The translations under genes and the position numbers were made by a program. A DNA stretch of 55,393 bases from a bacterium (lineage in GTDB: Bacteria; Bdellovibrionota; FAC87; UBA2466): the NCBI GenBank assembly GCA_009927045.1, contig RFNT01000117.1, forward strand, positions 1-55,393. The letters are read 5' to 3'. Below the pieces are notes generated by a model. It was not told where the DNA came from. It saw nothing but the letters and a program-made list of their open reading frames with translations, and made no database searches. Below, one piece after another: positions 9,098 through 16,942 of this stretch; the first letter of the stretch is position 1, and each line of letters begins with the position of its first letter.

Positions 9098-9982
9098 ATG
9101 AATAATTGGCTCAATTATCACCATCTCTATTACTTTAAAACGATCGCTGAGGAGGGCAGTGTCTCCAAAGCCGCTGAAAAACTTCGTTTGGGACAACCCA
9201 CCCTCAGCGCCCAATTAAAACAGTTCGAGGACCATCTAGGAATCCAGCTCTTTGAGCGCCAACACAAGAAGCTCATCCTGACTGAGCAAGGCCAAGTTGC
9301 TTTGGACTATGCTCGGAATATTTTTAAGATGGGGTCCGAATTGATGGAAGTTTTGAATGACCGGTTAGTCCCTCACAAAACTTCTGTCCAAGTTGGGGCC
9401 TTAGATAGTGTTGCCAAACAAGTGATAGTTCAATTGGCCAAGCACGCCTATAAGACCAACGATTGTTTGATTTCGCTGGTGGAGGGCAAGTCCGATGAAT
9501 TGCTGAGAGAACTGGTCGCTCATCGCATTGATATCCTTGTTACGAATTTTCTACCTTCTGGTATTCATGCCAAAGGGTTATTTCACCGAAGTTTGATCAA
9601 AAAAAGCATTGGAATTTACGCGGCTCCCACATTCAAGCGACTCAGAAAAGATTTTCCAAAGTCCATTACGGGCCAACCGATGATTCTCCCAACCTACGAC
9701 AGCAAGCTCCGTTATGATTTAGAACACTGGAGTCAGACACAAAAGATCGCTCTCAACGTAGTCGCTGAGAGCCAAGATATTGCTGTTAAGAAATTGATGG
9801 CTGTCAGTGGCATCGGCCTCATCCCGGCCGCAGCTCATGCGGTGACCCGTCAAGTTCTAGCGGGTGAATTAGTCGAGCTCGGGGAACTTCCTGGGATTTT
9901 TGAAGAACTTTTCTTGGTAAGCGCTGGCCGAAAAATTGAAAATCCCATTGCTGCGCAATTGATGAAGACTTTTCAAATATAG
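9098..9982 (+). CDS. LysR-family transcriptional regulator, NhaR-like
   Basis: 294 residues. The N-terminal winged helix-turn-helix is clear (YYFKTIAEEGSVSKAAEKL, then QPTLSAQLKQFEDHLG and LFERQHKKLILTEQG). It is followed by a LysR effector-binding domain. NhaR-type members begin with the same NWLNYHHLYYF run; that subgroup responds to Na+ or ions in E. coli, and related regulators sit next to dab loci in some heterotrophs (family knowledge). The effector is not deducible. Likely autoregulated through the dyad at 9063-9086. No ribosome site is evident before the ATG. Confidence 0.9.
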   Translation: MNNWLNYHHLYYFKTIAEEGSVSKAAEKLRLGQPTLSAQLKQFEDHLGIQLFERQHKKLILTEQGQVALDYARNIFKMGSELMEVLNDRLVPHKTSVQVGALDSVAKQVIVQLAKHAYKTNDCLISLVEGKSDELLRELVAHRIDILVTNFLPSGIHAKGLFHRSLIKKSIGIYAAPTFKRLRKDFPKSITGQPMILPTYDSKLRYDLEHWSQTQKIALNVVAESQDIAVKKLMAVSGIGLIPAAAHAVTRQVLAGELVELGELPGIFEELFLVSAGRKIENPIAAQLMKTFQI

Positions 9983-10051
9983 TTTTTTTCAATCCACTTA
10001 ATTGAGTTTTTCCATTTTATTGGCCTTGCCCGCTTTTTTTATACTGTGGGT

Positions 10052-10402
10052 ATGATTCAAATTACTTTTAAAAACTTGGAACGGTCTGAACTTGCTCAAG
10101 AGGCAGTGCAGGATCGTCTGCATGAGGCTTTAGAGCGCTTTCCGGACTTATCTCAGGCTAAGCTGCTTGTCACTCTTGCAATGGAGAACTCCCCTCGTCA
10201 AACCGGACCTGATCTGTTTCGAGTTAAATTGCGAGTCTCCGGCGGCAAGTACCATGGGGTTATTCTTGAAAAAGAAGCCTCTAGTTTGTATGCAGCCTTG
10301 GCGGAAGTGAACGAACATCTCTTGGAACGACTGAATCGGTTTGGTGATAAATTCCGAGTCAAGGCCAGAACACGAGAACGAAAACTTCTGATTTCTCAAT
10401 AA
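10052..10402 (+). CDS. Ribosome hibernation factor, HPF/RaiA (S30AE) family
   Basis: About 116 residues, short HPF size without the long C-terminal dimerisation domain. The S30AE fold pattern is visible: an N-terminal strand IQITFKNLERS, helix with AVQDRLHEALERFPDL, a strand with KLRVSGGKYHGVILEKEA and helix SLYAALAEVNEHLLERLNRF. Such proteins bind the 30S decoding centre and silence ribosomes in stationary phase. An ATG at 10052 or GTG at 10046 could start it. A TATACT box at 10040-10045 lies only six bases before the ATG, so the message may be leaderless. Confidence 0.82.
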   Translation: MIQITFKNLERSELAQEAVQDRLHEALERFPDLSQAKLLVTLAMENSPRQTGPDLFRVKLRVSGGKYHGVILEKEASSLYAALAEVNEHLLERLNRFGDKFRVKARTRERKLLISQ

Positions 10403-10460
10403 TCAGGGCTGACGGACATGCTCAAACTGTATTCACCCAAATTATTCAATAGTTTCCCGT

Positions 10461-10485
10461 GTATTCTCCACCACATTGAGAATAC
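10461..10485. promoter_or_regulatory. Inverted repeat in HPF-receiver gap
   Basis: GTATTCTC - 9 bases - GAGAATAC, a perfect 8-base dyad between the two convergent genes. No T run follows on either strand, so it is an operator candidate or a weak terminator. Confidence 0.3.
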
Positions 10486-10521
10486 GACCAAATTTTCAGC
10501 TCTTTTCCGCTGAGTTCTTGT

Positions 10522-10549
10522 GGCCATTCTCAGCTAGCGAGAAGTGGCC
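10522..10549 (-). terminator. Possible hairpin terminator after the receiver gene
   Basis: GGCCATTCTC pairs with GAGAAGTGGCC with one bulge, starting five bases past the receiver stop. A T run is missing, so termination is only possible. Confidence 0.3.
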
Positions 10550-10553
10550 TGTA

Positions 10554-10937
10554 TTATGCACTTTCTTCTGATAATTCTTGAACCTTTTGAAGAAACTCAT
10601 CCAGATCGATGGGCTTCTTTAGGATCACCGTATTTCCTTGCGCAATCGGCATTCTCTTTTCGGAGGTTGCACTGATGATTAAGGTGGGTAAGTCTTTGAA
10701 TTGATCTGAGTTATTTTTTTTATCAAGGAATTGCCACCCGTCCATAATGGGCATCATCAGGTCGAGGACGAGAACTGAAGGGCGGCTTTTCATGTGTACC
10801 AATAACTCCCAAGCTTCTTTACCGTTGCAAGCGGTATCCACATCATACCCCTCCAAACTTAAAGCCACTTTGAGTAGTTCTCGGATATCGGTATCGTCCT
10901 CAATCACTAAGAGTTTTTTTGATTTCTCGCTTCGCAT
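10554..10937 (-). CDS. Single-domain response regulator (CheY-like receiver)
   Basis: 127 residues, receiver domain only, no output domain. Acidic pocket EDD at 13-15, phosphoacceptor Asp59 in VLVLDLMMP, a Thr/Ser in IISATSE and the conserved Lys in ILKKPID. It would be a phosphorylation relay or a protein-interaction switch. It is divergent from the phosphoacceptor-only protein at 11152 and separated by about 210 bases that contain no other clear gene, so a shared regulatory region is likely. The partner kinase is not identified; the hybrid-free kinase at 23777 is a candidate only by proximity. Confidence 0.9.
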   Translation of the reverse strand: MRSEKSKKLLVIEDDTDIRELLKVALSLEGYDVDTACNGKEAWELLVHMKSRPSVLVLDLMMPIMDGWQFLDKKNNSDQFKDLPTLIISATSEKRMPIAQGNTVILKKPIDLDEFLQKVQELSEESA

Positions 10938-11151
10938 CTGTGGGTCTCAAAATAGCTCGCGTCTTGTTTTAGTAAAGCGAATTCCAAATTCTTTTTTTAA
11001 AGTGCGCTGGTTGCAAAATGAAAGATGGCCTTTCAGTTTGCAAGATCTCAAACAACGAAATGATCGGTTCTGCTGCTCTGAGGTTGGGCACGGCTTGTGC
11101 ACATCTGACTCCAGAACAAAAAAAACAACACTGCAGGGGGATTCTTTCGAG

Positions 11152-11382
11152 ATGACATCACCACATAAAAAAGACAAGCCAGTATGCCTCAATATTCTTT
11201 CGCACACGCTTAAAACACCCCTCACCAGTCTGAAGCTTGAGCTTCAACTCGCGCTGAGAAGACTGAGTGGGCAGGAAAAGCTTTCAGAGTCAGAGCATCA
11301 GTTAAAGGACTCGTTAGAGTTCTCACTTGAAAGAACCAATATTATGATCCAAATGATTTGTCTCGTTTTAGGGGAGGCCTGA
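11152..11382 (+). CDS. Phosphoacceptor (HisKA/DHp)-only protein
   Basis: 76 residues from the ATG at 11152, which has AGGGGG about 12 bases upstream. The sequence is essentially a HisKA dimerisation/phosphotransfer domain: H-box LSHTLKTPLTSLKLELQ with His18, then a second helix. It closely resembles the H-box region of the full kinase at 23777 (SHELKTPITALKLQLQ). There is no ATP-binding domain and no sensor, and the stop is followed after one base by the ATG of the NtrC-type gene, so the pair is co-translated. It may be a phosphorelay shuttle or the remnant of a kinase. The frame also extends further upstream without homology. Confidence 0.6.
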   Translation: MTSPHKKDKPVCLNILSHTLKTPLTSLKLELQLALRRLSGQEKLSESEHQLKDSLEFSLERTNIMIQMICLVLGEA

Positions 11383-11383
11383 T

Positions 11384-12784
11384 ATGCAAGTATTCATTAT
11401 CGATGACGAACCGGAAATTTCCCGCTCTATGGCACATATTATTGCACCCTTCAAGCTCCAGACGAGCTGTTTCAATCATACAGCGACTGTTTTATCAGCA
11501 ATGAAAGAGACCCCCCCTGATTTGGTCTTCTTGGATTACCGCCTAGGAAGTGAAAGTGGCCTGGCACTCATTCCACTCATTCTCCAAGAAAATCCTTCTG
11601 CCTATATCGTCATGATGACTGCTTTTGCTAGTTTTGAAGTCGCTCTTGAGGCCATGAAGTTAGGAGCTAAAGATTTTCTTAAAAAGCCGTTTTCGCTGGA
11701 GGAAGTAGAAATCATTGTGAAACGCTTCACCGAGCTTTCAAATCTGAAAAATCGTCTCAAGAATTTAGAAGAGGAATACGGGACGGATCAAATTCTTCTG
11801 GAATCGAAAAACCCGAAAGTGAAGGAACTGTTGAGGTTGGCAAAAAAGGCGGCTCAAAGTCAATCGGTAGTGCTCATCACCGGGGAAAGTGGTTCTGGTA
11901 AGACAGAGCTGGCGAAGGCCATCCACAGTTGGTCTTGCCGCCAACAGTTTCCTTTTGCGACCGTAGCCTGCCCTACATTAAGTGCTGACTTACTTGAGAG
12001 TGAACTGTTTGGACACGTCAAAGGGGCCTTTACAGGTGCAGTAGCCCACCATCAAGGACGTATTGCCAAGTGTGAGGGCGGAACGCTTTTTTTAGATGAA
12101 ATTGGAACCTTGCCACTCAGCCTGCAACCCAAACTGCTTAGATTCTTACAGGATTTTTCTTACGAACGGGTAGGAGATACCACAACTCATAAAGCAGACG
12201 TGCGTATTATTGCAGCGACGAATGCGGATTTGGCAAGTTTAGTCAGACAGGGAGTTTTTCGAGAGGACTTATTCTATCGGTTGAATGTGATTGAGCTCCA
12301 TTTACCGCCCTTGAGGGAGCGACCGGAGGACATCGAAGCGCTTTCACAGATTATTTTGCTCAAATTGTGCAAGAAACATGGGCGAGCCCCGATTCGCCTT
12401 ACTCAAACTGAACTGAGATCGCTTTCACAGCACCCGTGGCGTGGAAATATTCGGGAGCTCCATAACACTCTGGAGCGGGCCTTGATTTTTTCAAATGAAG
12501 GCGAGCCACTGCAAATTCATTATCAACCTTCTCTTCTCCCCACACAAAGCGCTCCCACAATTCAGGTTGGAGGTCCTCATACACTAGAAGAAGTTGAAAA
12601 GGCTCACATTGAAGCAACTCTCGCAAGGTTGGATAGCATCGAGGAGGTTTCACAAGCGTTAGGGATCAATCCCTCAACCCTCTGGCGAAAAAGAAAGACC
12701 TATGAAGAGCAAGCTAGATCCGTATTTCCTGGTGATGACTCCAAGGTGGGCACTCCCTCATCAGATCCGGGGACCATGCATTAA
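11384..12784 (+). CDS. NtrC-family sigma54-dependent response regulator
   Basis: 466 residues in three domains. Receiver (1-120) with Asp51 in VFLDYRLG. AAA+ domain (about 140-370) with Walker A GESGSGKT, the sigma54-contact loop GAFTGA, Walker B GTLFLDEIG and the arginine-finger segment LPPLRERPEDI. C-terminal Fis-type helix-turn-helix with VSQALGINPSTLWRKRK. It activates promoters read by sigma54 RNA polymerase when phosphorylated. The start has GGGGAGG upstream and follows the phosphoacceptor-only gene by one base. Its 3' end overlaps the convergent wecB by 71 bases. Targets unknown. Confidence 0.95.
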   Translation: MQVFIIDDEPEISRSMAHIIAPFKLQTSCFNHTATVLSAMKETPPDLVFLDYRLGSESGLALIPLILQENPSAYIVMMTAFASFEVALEAMKLGAKDFLKKPFSLEEVEIIVKRFTELSNLKNRLKNLEEEYGTDQILLESKNPKVKELLRLAKKAAQSQSVVLITGESGSGKTELAKAIHSWSCRQQFPFATVACPTLSADLLESELFGHVKGAFTGAVAHHQGRIAKCEGGTLFLDEIGTLPLSLQPKLLRFLQDFSYERVGDTTTHKADVRIIAATNADLASLVRQGVFREDLFYRLNVIELHLPPLRERPEDIEALSQIILLKLCKKHGRAPIRLTQTELRSLSQHPWRGNIRELHNTLERALIFSNEGEPLQIHYQPSLLPTQSAPTIQVGGPHTLEEVEKAHIEATLARLDSIEEVSQALGINPSTLWRKRKTYEEQARSVFPGDDSKVGTPSSDPGTMH

Positions 12785-13898
12785 CTGCATGCCACCAATA
12801 TTTCAGTACTGTGGCAATTCCCTCGGCTGCGTGACCATCCCCAAATGGGCTATTTCCTGTCCAAAACGGTTTTGAAGTGAATTCTCCTCGAAGAACAGCA
12901 TTTTGAAATTGAGAAATAATAGAATCCGCTTGAGTTCCCACTCGAGAGGCAAAGGGTGTTTCGAGTGCCTCTGGTCGTTCCGTATCTTCTCTCAGAACAA
13001 ACGTCCGAATTCCCAGTGAGGGCGCTTCTTCTTGTAAGCCACCGGAATCTGTCATCACGCAAGAGGCGTTTCGGAGGAGATACACCAGTTCACTGTAATC
13101 CAGGGGCGGAATAAGACTCACCCCCGCTTCCCCTTCTAGATTCTGATGCGCACTTTGAGAGACTAAAGGATTCGGGTGCACTGGGATCACAAATCGATAG
13201 TCCTTAAAATTCCGGGCTAAATATCGAATCGCCTGAAAAACACGGTCATGCGCCTCGCCAAAATTTTCCCGACGATGGGCTGTGACTAACACCAGTTTTT
13301 TGCCATTGAATAAAGGATCCAAGTGGGGAAACGATCGGTTTTTGAACCATTCCAACCTTAGTGCATCGATACTGGTATTCCCCGTAATGAAAGTGAACTT
13401 CTCCTCCACGCCTTCTCGCATCAGGTTTTTTCTGGAGCGTTCTGTGGGACAAAAGTGGAGATCGGCAAGGCATGAAAGCATTTTCCGATTCATTTCTTCC
13501 GGAAAAGGTGAAAAGTTTTTTCTAGTTCGCAGCCCTGCTTCGATATGGCCAATCGGAACCTTATGAAAAAAGGAGACCCAGGCTGCAACTACGGCAGAGA
13601 CGGTATCTCCCTGGACTAAGAGCAAATCCGGATTAAAATCCTGAAAAACATACGGTAATGCTCGCATGCATTCAGCAGAAATTGCTGAAAGGCTCTGGTT
13701 GGGCTGCATCAGGCCCAAATCCCAATCGGACTCCATTTCCAGATTTCTCAAGAGCTGATCCAACAAATCTCGATGTTGACCCGTCACACACACTTTTAGC
13801 TCAATCGAGTCCTCCTTTTTAAGAACGCGATAAAGAGGCGCTAGTTTGATGGCCTCGGGACGGGTACCCATCACCATCAGTACTCGAGCAGTGCGCAT
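12714..13898 (-). CDS. wecB: UDP-N-acetylglucosamine 2-epimerase (non-hydrolysing)
   Basis: 394 residues. Converts UDP-GlcNAc to UDP-ManNAc. Motifs: MVMGTRPEAIKLAPL at the N-terminus, VCVTGQHRDLLDQ, VQGDTVSAVVAAW, HIEAGLRT, FPEEMNRK, TAHRRENFG, VHPNP and MTDSGGLQEEAPSLG, including the Asp, Glu and His positions of the family. The ATG at 13898 has GAGGAGA upstream and lies two bases after the preceding stop; longer upstream starts would overlap that gene. It is the last gene of the exopolysaccharide operon and supplies the ManNAc donor that the NfrB-type synthase of E. coli is known to need. The C-terminus is about 20 residues longer than usual. Confidence 0.93.
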   Translation of the reverse strand: MRTARVLMVMGTRPEAIKLAPLYRVLKKEDSIELKVCVTGQHRDLLDQLLRNLEMESDWDLGLMQPNQSLSAISAECMRALPYVFQDFNPDLLLVQGDTVSAVVAAWVSFFHKVPIGHIEAGLRTRKNFSPFPEEMNRKMLSCLADLHFCPTERSRKNLMREGVEEKFTFITGNTSIDALRLEWFKNRSFPHLDPLFNGKKLVLVTAHRRENFGEAHDRVFQAIRYLARNFKDYRFVIPVHPNPLVSQSAHQNLEGEAGVSLIPPLDYSELVYLLRNASCVMTDSGGLQEEAPSLGIRTFVLREDTERPEALETPFASRVGTQADSIISQFQNAVLRGEFTSKPFWTGNSPFGDGHAAEGIATVLKYWWHAVNAWSPDLMRECPPWSHHQEIRI

Positions 13899-13900
13899 TT

Positions 13901-15184
13901 TTAATTCTCCTCGATAAAATAATGTTTCACGACTGCTTCGGTTTGAGGTTTTCCAATGAAGCTGAATCCGGTGTCCAGTGGTCCGTGCAAATGAGGATCT
14001 ATTGAAAGATCCCAAAATACCACCCCCCGAAACCATTCCCACTTGGGTTTCCAAAAGGATTGAAGAAGCGCTTCATAGGCAGCTGCTTGATCCGAGATAT
14101 TGATAGGTCCCCTGTCCTCCCCGACATACCGGAACGGATTCACATAGCCTTTCGTCACACTTCTGAAGCCGACTTCCTTCAAAATAGCAACTTGTGGCTC
14201 CCCCACGACTGCTTCTATCTCAAAGAGCGCATTATCCAACTGAGAAGCATACCGATCCGATGCCTGTTTGAGGTCTTCAATGAGGTCACTCAGCCGCTCG
14301 GGCTTTTTTTGGTCTTCGGTGGCAAGCGATCGATACATATCGATGCCAATAGCATCGAGCCCCTTCCAGAATTCGACCAAGTTTTTCCAAACTTCTTTTT
14401 CTTTAGGATCAGTCCGATTGGCTAAATCTACGATCCGGTAGCGCCATCGAGCGAGTTCACCTCCAAACTCATCGATTCCCGACTCAGCGGCGATGATCTT
14501 GTCATCAGTGAAGTTGATGTCATACATAATCCTTGTCGTCGGGGGAAGCTTCGTACGGGCATAGGCCAGGAGCTTAACCCACTGAGCGGGGAATCCATGG
14601 GGGTACTCTTTCCACTGATCTTCAATGCCTACGGTCATTGAGTATAATTCAGCTCCGAGCGTAAACTCTTCAACTTTTGTCTGAGCTGAAAGTAAAAGAT
14701 AGATATCCAAATAGGTTTTAAAAGACTCAAACCAGGCATTTGGATTCACTGGCTGAATATTTCCATGCCACCACTCCTTTTTAGTTCCATCCGGTAGCAC
14801 TTCCACAAAAGGTGTCCGTCCATTGGAATCGACCACAAAAAAGATAGGACGCATCCCGACTGTCATTTCCTTGCCATGAATATACTGTATCAGCCGGGTG
14901 AGTCGTTTTCGTTCGTCGGATCGATTTTCTGGAGGAGTCATCGGCTTTAATTCGGAGTTTTTTGGATGCGTCATGATCGCTCTAGGAGTCAACACCAGGT
15001 GCCTCACTCCAGCCTGAAAGGCCCTATCCACCATTTCTTGAGCTGCTGTTTTACTCCCACCGTCGGCAGAAGCATCGAAAATATACCCATCTGCCTCTGT
15101 GAGGGTGGCACCCTTCACGAGGGGTATGTCCAGTGCGAATCCGATTGCGTGCACACCCAGGATGAAAAATAACATTGCTTTCAT
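13901..15184 (-). CDS. Secreted glycoside hydrolase, GH113-like TIM barrel
   Basis: 427 residues with a short signal peptide (MKAMLFFILGVHAIGFA). TIM-barrel glycosidase resembling GH113 beta-mannanases. The likely acid/base Glu is in FTLGAELYSMT and the nucleophile in VAILKEVGFRS; the family-typical ending is seen as RGVVFWDL followed by DTGFSFIGKP. Acting in the periplasm, it would hydrolyse the polymer made by the operon's synthase, as hydrolase domains do in Pga, Pel and cellulose systems. A family acting on beta-mannosidic links fits a ManNAc-type product. Substrate is inference. It lies three bases after the upstream gene and two before wecB. Confidence 0.8.
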   Translation of the reverse strand: MKAMLFFILGVHAIGFALDIPLVKGATLTEADGYIFDASADGGSKTAAQEMVDRAFQAGVRHLVLTPRAIMTHPKNSELKPMTPPENRSDERKRLTRLIQYIHGKEMTVGMRPIFFVVDSNGRTPFVEVLPDGTKKEWWHGNIQPVNPNAWFESFKTYLDIYLLLSAQTKVEEFTLGAELYSMTVGIEDQWKEYPHGFPAQWVKLLAYARTKLPPTTRIMYDINFTDDKIIAAESGIDEFGGELARWRYRIVDLANRTDPKEKEVWKNLVEFWKGLDAIGIDMYRSLATEDQKKPERLSDLIEDLKQASDRYASQLDNALFEIEAVVGEPQVAILKEVGFRSVTKGYVNPFRYVGEDRGPINISDQAAAYEALLQSFWKPKWEWFRGVVFWDLSIDPHLHGPLDTGFSFIGKPQTEAVVKHYFIEEN

Positions 15185-15187
15185 AGT

Positions 15188-16942
15188 TTACCTCTCTTGT
15201 TCTGAAAAAAGATTGACTGCGTAGATTGCTCCATAAACACTTTGAATGTACTGACCCTCAAACCGCTTCCCGGAATCAAAGAATTCTCCGCGAACATGCA
15301 CCCAACGTTGGCTCTCAAACATCCCTGAACTTAAATAGGCAACATTTCTCTTGGGATCGTAATAGCCATATTCCAGGTCCACACTCACTGGAATACTTTC
15401 TTTATAGGTAACTAATAGAGTCCCCTGCAGTCGCTGAGCCGTTTGGTAAATGACCAACCGAAATTTTACGTCTCGGCTTTCGCCGAGATAAACTCCGCTG
15501 ATATCGGAAATGGATGTGCGGTTTTCATCTGTAAAGGCAAGATAGGAACGTGTTTTTTTTCCTTCAATTGGCGAAGTAAGCTTTGAAGTAAAGAAGGTTC
15601 CCTGAATCCGCTTTTCCCCCGCTTCTGTGGTAATTACAAATCTCATAAAGAATACTTCGTTCACGGGATTAGAAAAGTTCGGGTCGGTCACTTCATAATG
15701 GACGGCCTCCCATTTTTTTTGTTTGCTATTGTAGAGCACATGAAAAAAGCTGAAATCAGCGGACACTTCTCCCCCGTATCGCACTGAAAGGCCCATAAAG
15801 AACTTACCGTTCCCGATGTGCACTAGATTGATCAAACCGGGTTTATCTCGTACCGTCACCTCATAAGAGCCCTCAATTTCCTCAGTCAGGCCAGCAACCA
15901 GCAAAGAAATTCGGCTAACAAACTTCTTCATTTCCTCAGCTGGTTGATTGAGGCCTAGCTTTTGATACTCCTCCATTAATCGATCAGATATTTCCCCAAG
16001 TAACATCAACTGAGATTCTGGAATCGGCTTATCTCGATACAGGGTGATTATAAAACTTCCTAGTTCGGTTATTTGGCTGGATAAAAGCGCTGGGATCAGC
16101 TCTTTGGCCAACGCAATATCAAAAACGTTTTCCTGCGTGAGAATCTTAGAGACAATCGTGATGATCAAATAACCGGGTGCCGTCAGCACATTAAATGGGA
16201 TGGTTTGATTCAGCGTTTTTAGGTTAGTCGATAAAACAATTCCCCATTGGAGAAAGGTTTCAAGTTCAGTGTGTTGGGTCGCTCTCAACACTTCTTCACT
16301 GAGAAATCCCACAATGGCTTGAATCGCCGTCATTGAGCGAACGCTCTTCATGATTCCTAACATTTGATCGGAGCTGATTTCATTTTTTATTTTGATCAGA
16401 CGCTGTACACTGCTCGCCTGTAATTGCTCAAATGCCTCCACGACATAGGCCTCACTTTTGAGATCGATGATTGCCGCCAAGCTAAAGCATGCCCGCTCAT
16501 ACCAATGGAGCAATCCCTCTCGGTCGGTTACGAGGACCAGTAATTTCAAGTGTTGGCCCGCAATCTGATAGCGCGTTGAGTTTTCACTCCAACTAAAAAA
16601 GTGACTTATGAATTCTGTGGGTTCCTGATCCAATCGAAGCCACTTGATGCCTTGCCGTGTGAGGACCCAGCCCAGTTTTTTCACAACCTGATTGGATATT
16701 TCATCCACACCATGGCTGACAGCAATCTTTTCCAACTCATTCAAAATTTGGATATAGGGAAAAAGTTGCTCTTTCGCGGTGAATGTTGGGGCAAATCGTT
16801 CAATATCTTGCACCACGACCAAAAAATCAGGCCGCCCTATTTTTGCCTTTTCCAGAAGGGCTTGGGGTGATGCAAGTTCATCACTGAACAAAGGAAGTGA
16901 AAGAATGGCTGCCGCTAGTGTAAGGACTTTCAAACTCTTCAT
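15188..16942 (-). CDS. Secreted protein of unknown function in exopolysaccharide operon
   Basis: 584 residues from the ATG at 16942, which overlaps the stop of the previous gene (ATGA). A signal peptide (MKSLKVLTLAAAILSLPLFS) is followed by a helix-rich region to about residue 360 and a beta-rich C-terminal half with repeated strand patterns (SGVYLGESRDVKFRLVI; VRGEFFDSGKRFEGQY). I do not recognise a family. Position inside a tightly coupled six-gene operon points to a role in export, anchoring or modification of the polymer. It could replace the TPR scaffold that large NfrA proteins carry, but that is speculation. Confidence 0.75.
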   Translation of the reverse strand: MKSLKVLTLAAAILSLPLFSDELASPQALLEKAKIGRPDFLVVVQDIERFAPTFTAKEQLFPYIQILNELEKIAVSHGVDEISNQVVKKLGWVLTRQGIKWLRLDQEPTEFISHFFSWSENSTRYQIAGQHLKLLVLVTDREGLLHWYERACFSLAAIIDLKSEAYVVEAFEQLQASSVQRLIKIKNEISSDQMLGIMKSVRSMTAIQAIVGFLSEEVLRATQHTELETFLQWGIVLSTNLKTLNQTIPFNVLTAPGYLIITIVSKILTQENVFDIALAKELIPALLSSQITELGSFIITLYRDKPIPESQLMLLGEISDRLMEEYQKLGLNQPAEEMKKFVSRISLLVAGLTEEIEGSYEVTVRDKPGLINLVHIGNGKFFMGLSVRYGGEVSADFSFFHVLYNSKQKKWEAVHYEVTDPNFSNPVNEVFFMRFVITTEAGEKRIQGTFFTSKLTSPIEGKKTRSYLAFTDENRTSISDISGVYLGESRDVKFRLVIYQTAQRLQGTLLVTYKESIPVSVDLEYGYYDPKRNVAYLSSGMFESQRWVHVRGEFFDSGKRFEGQYIQSVYGAIYAVNLFSEQER

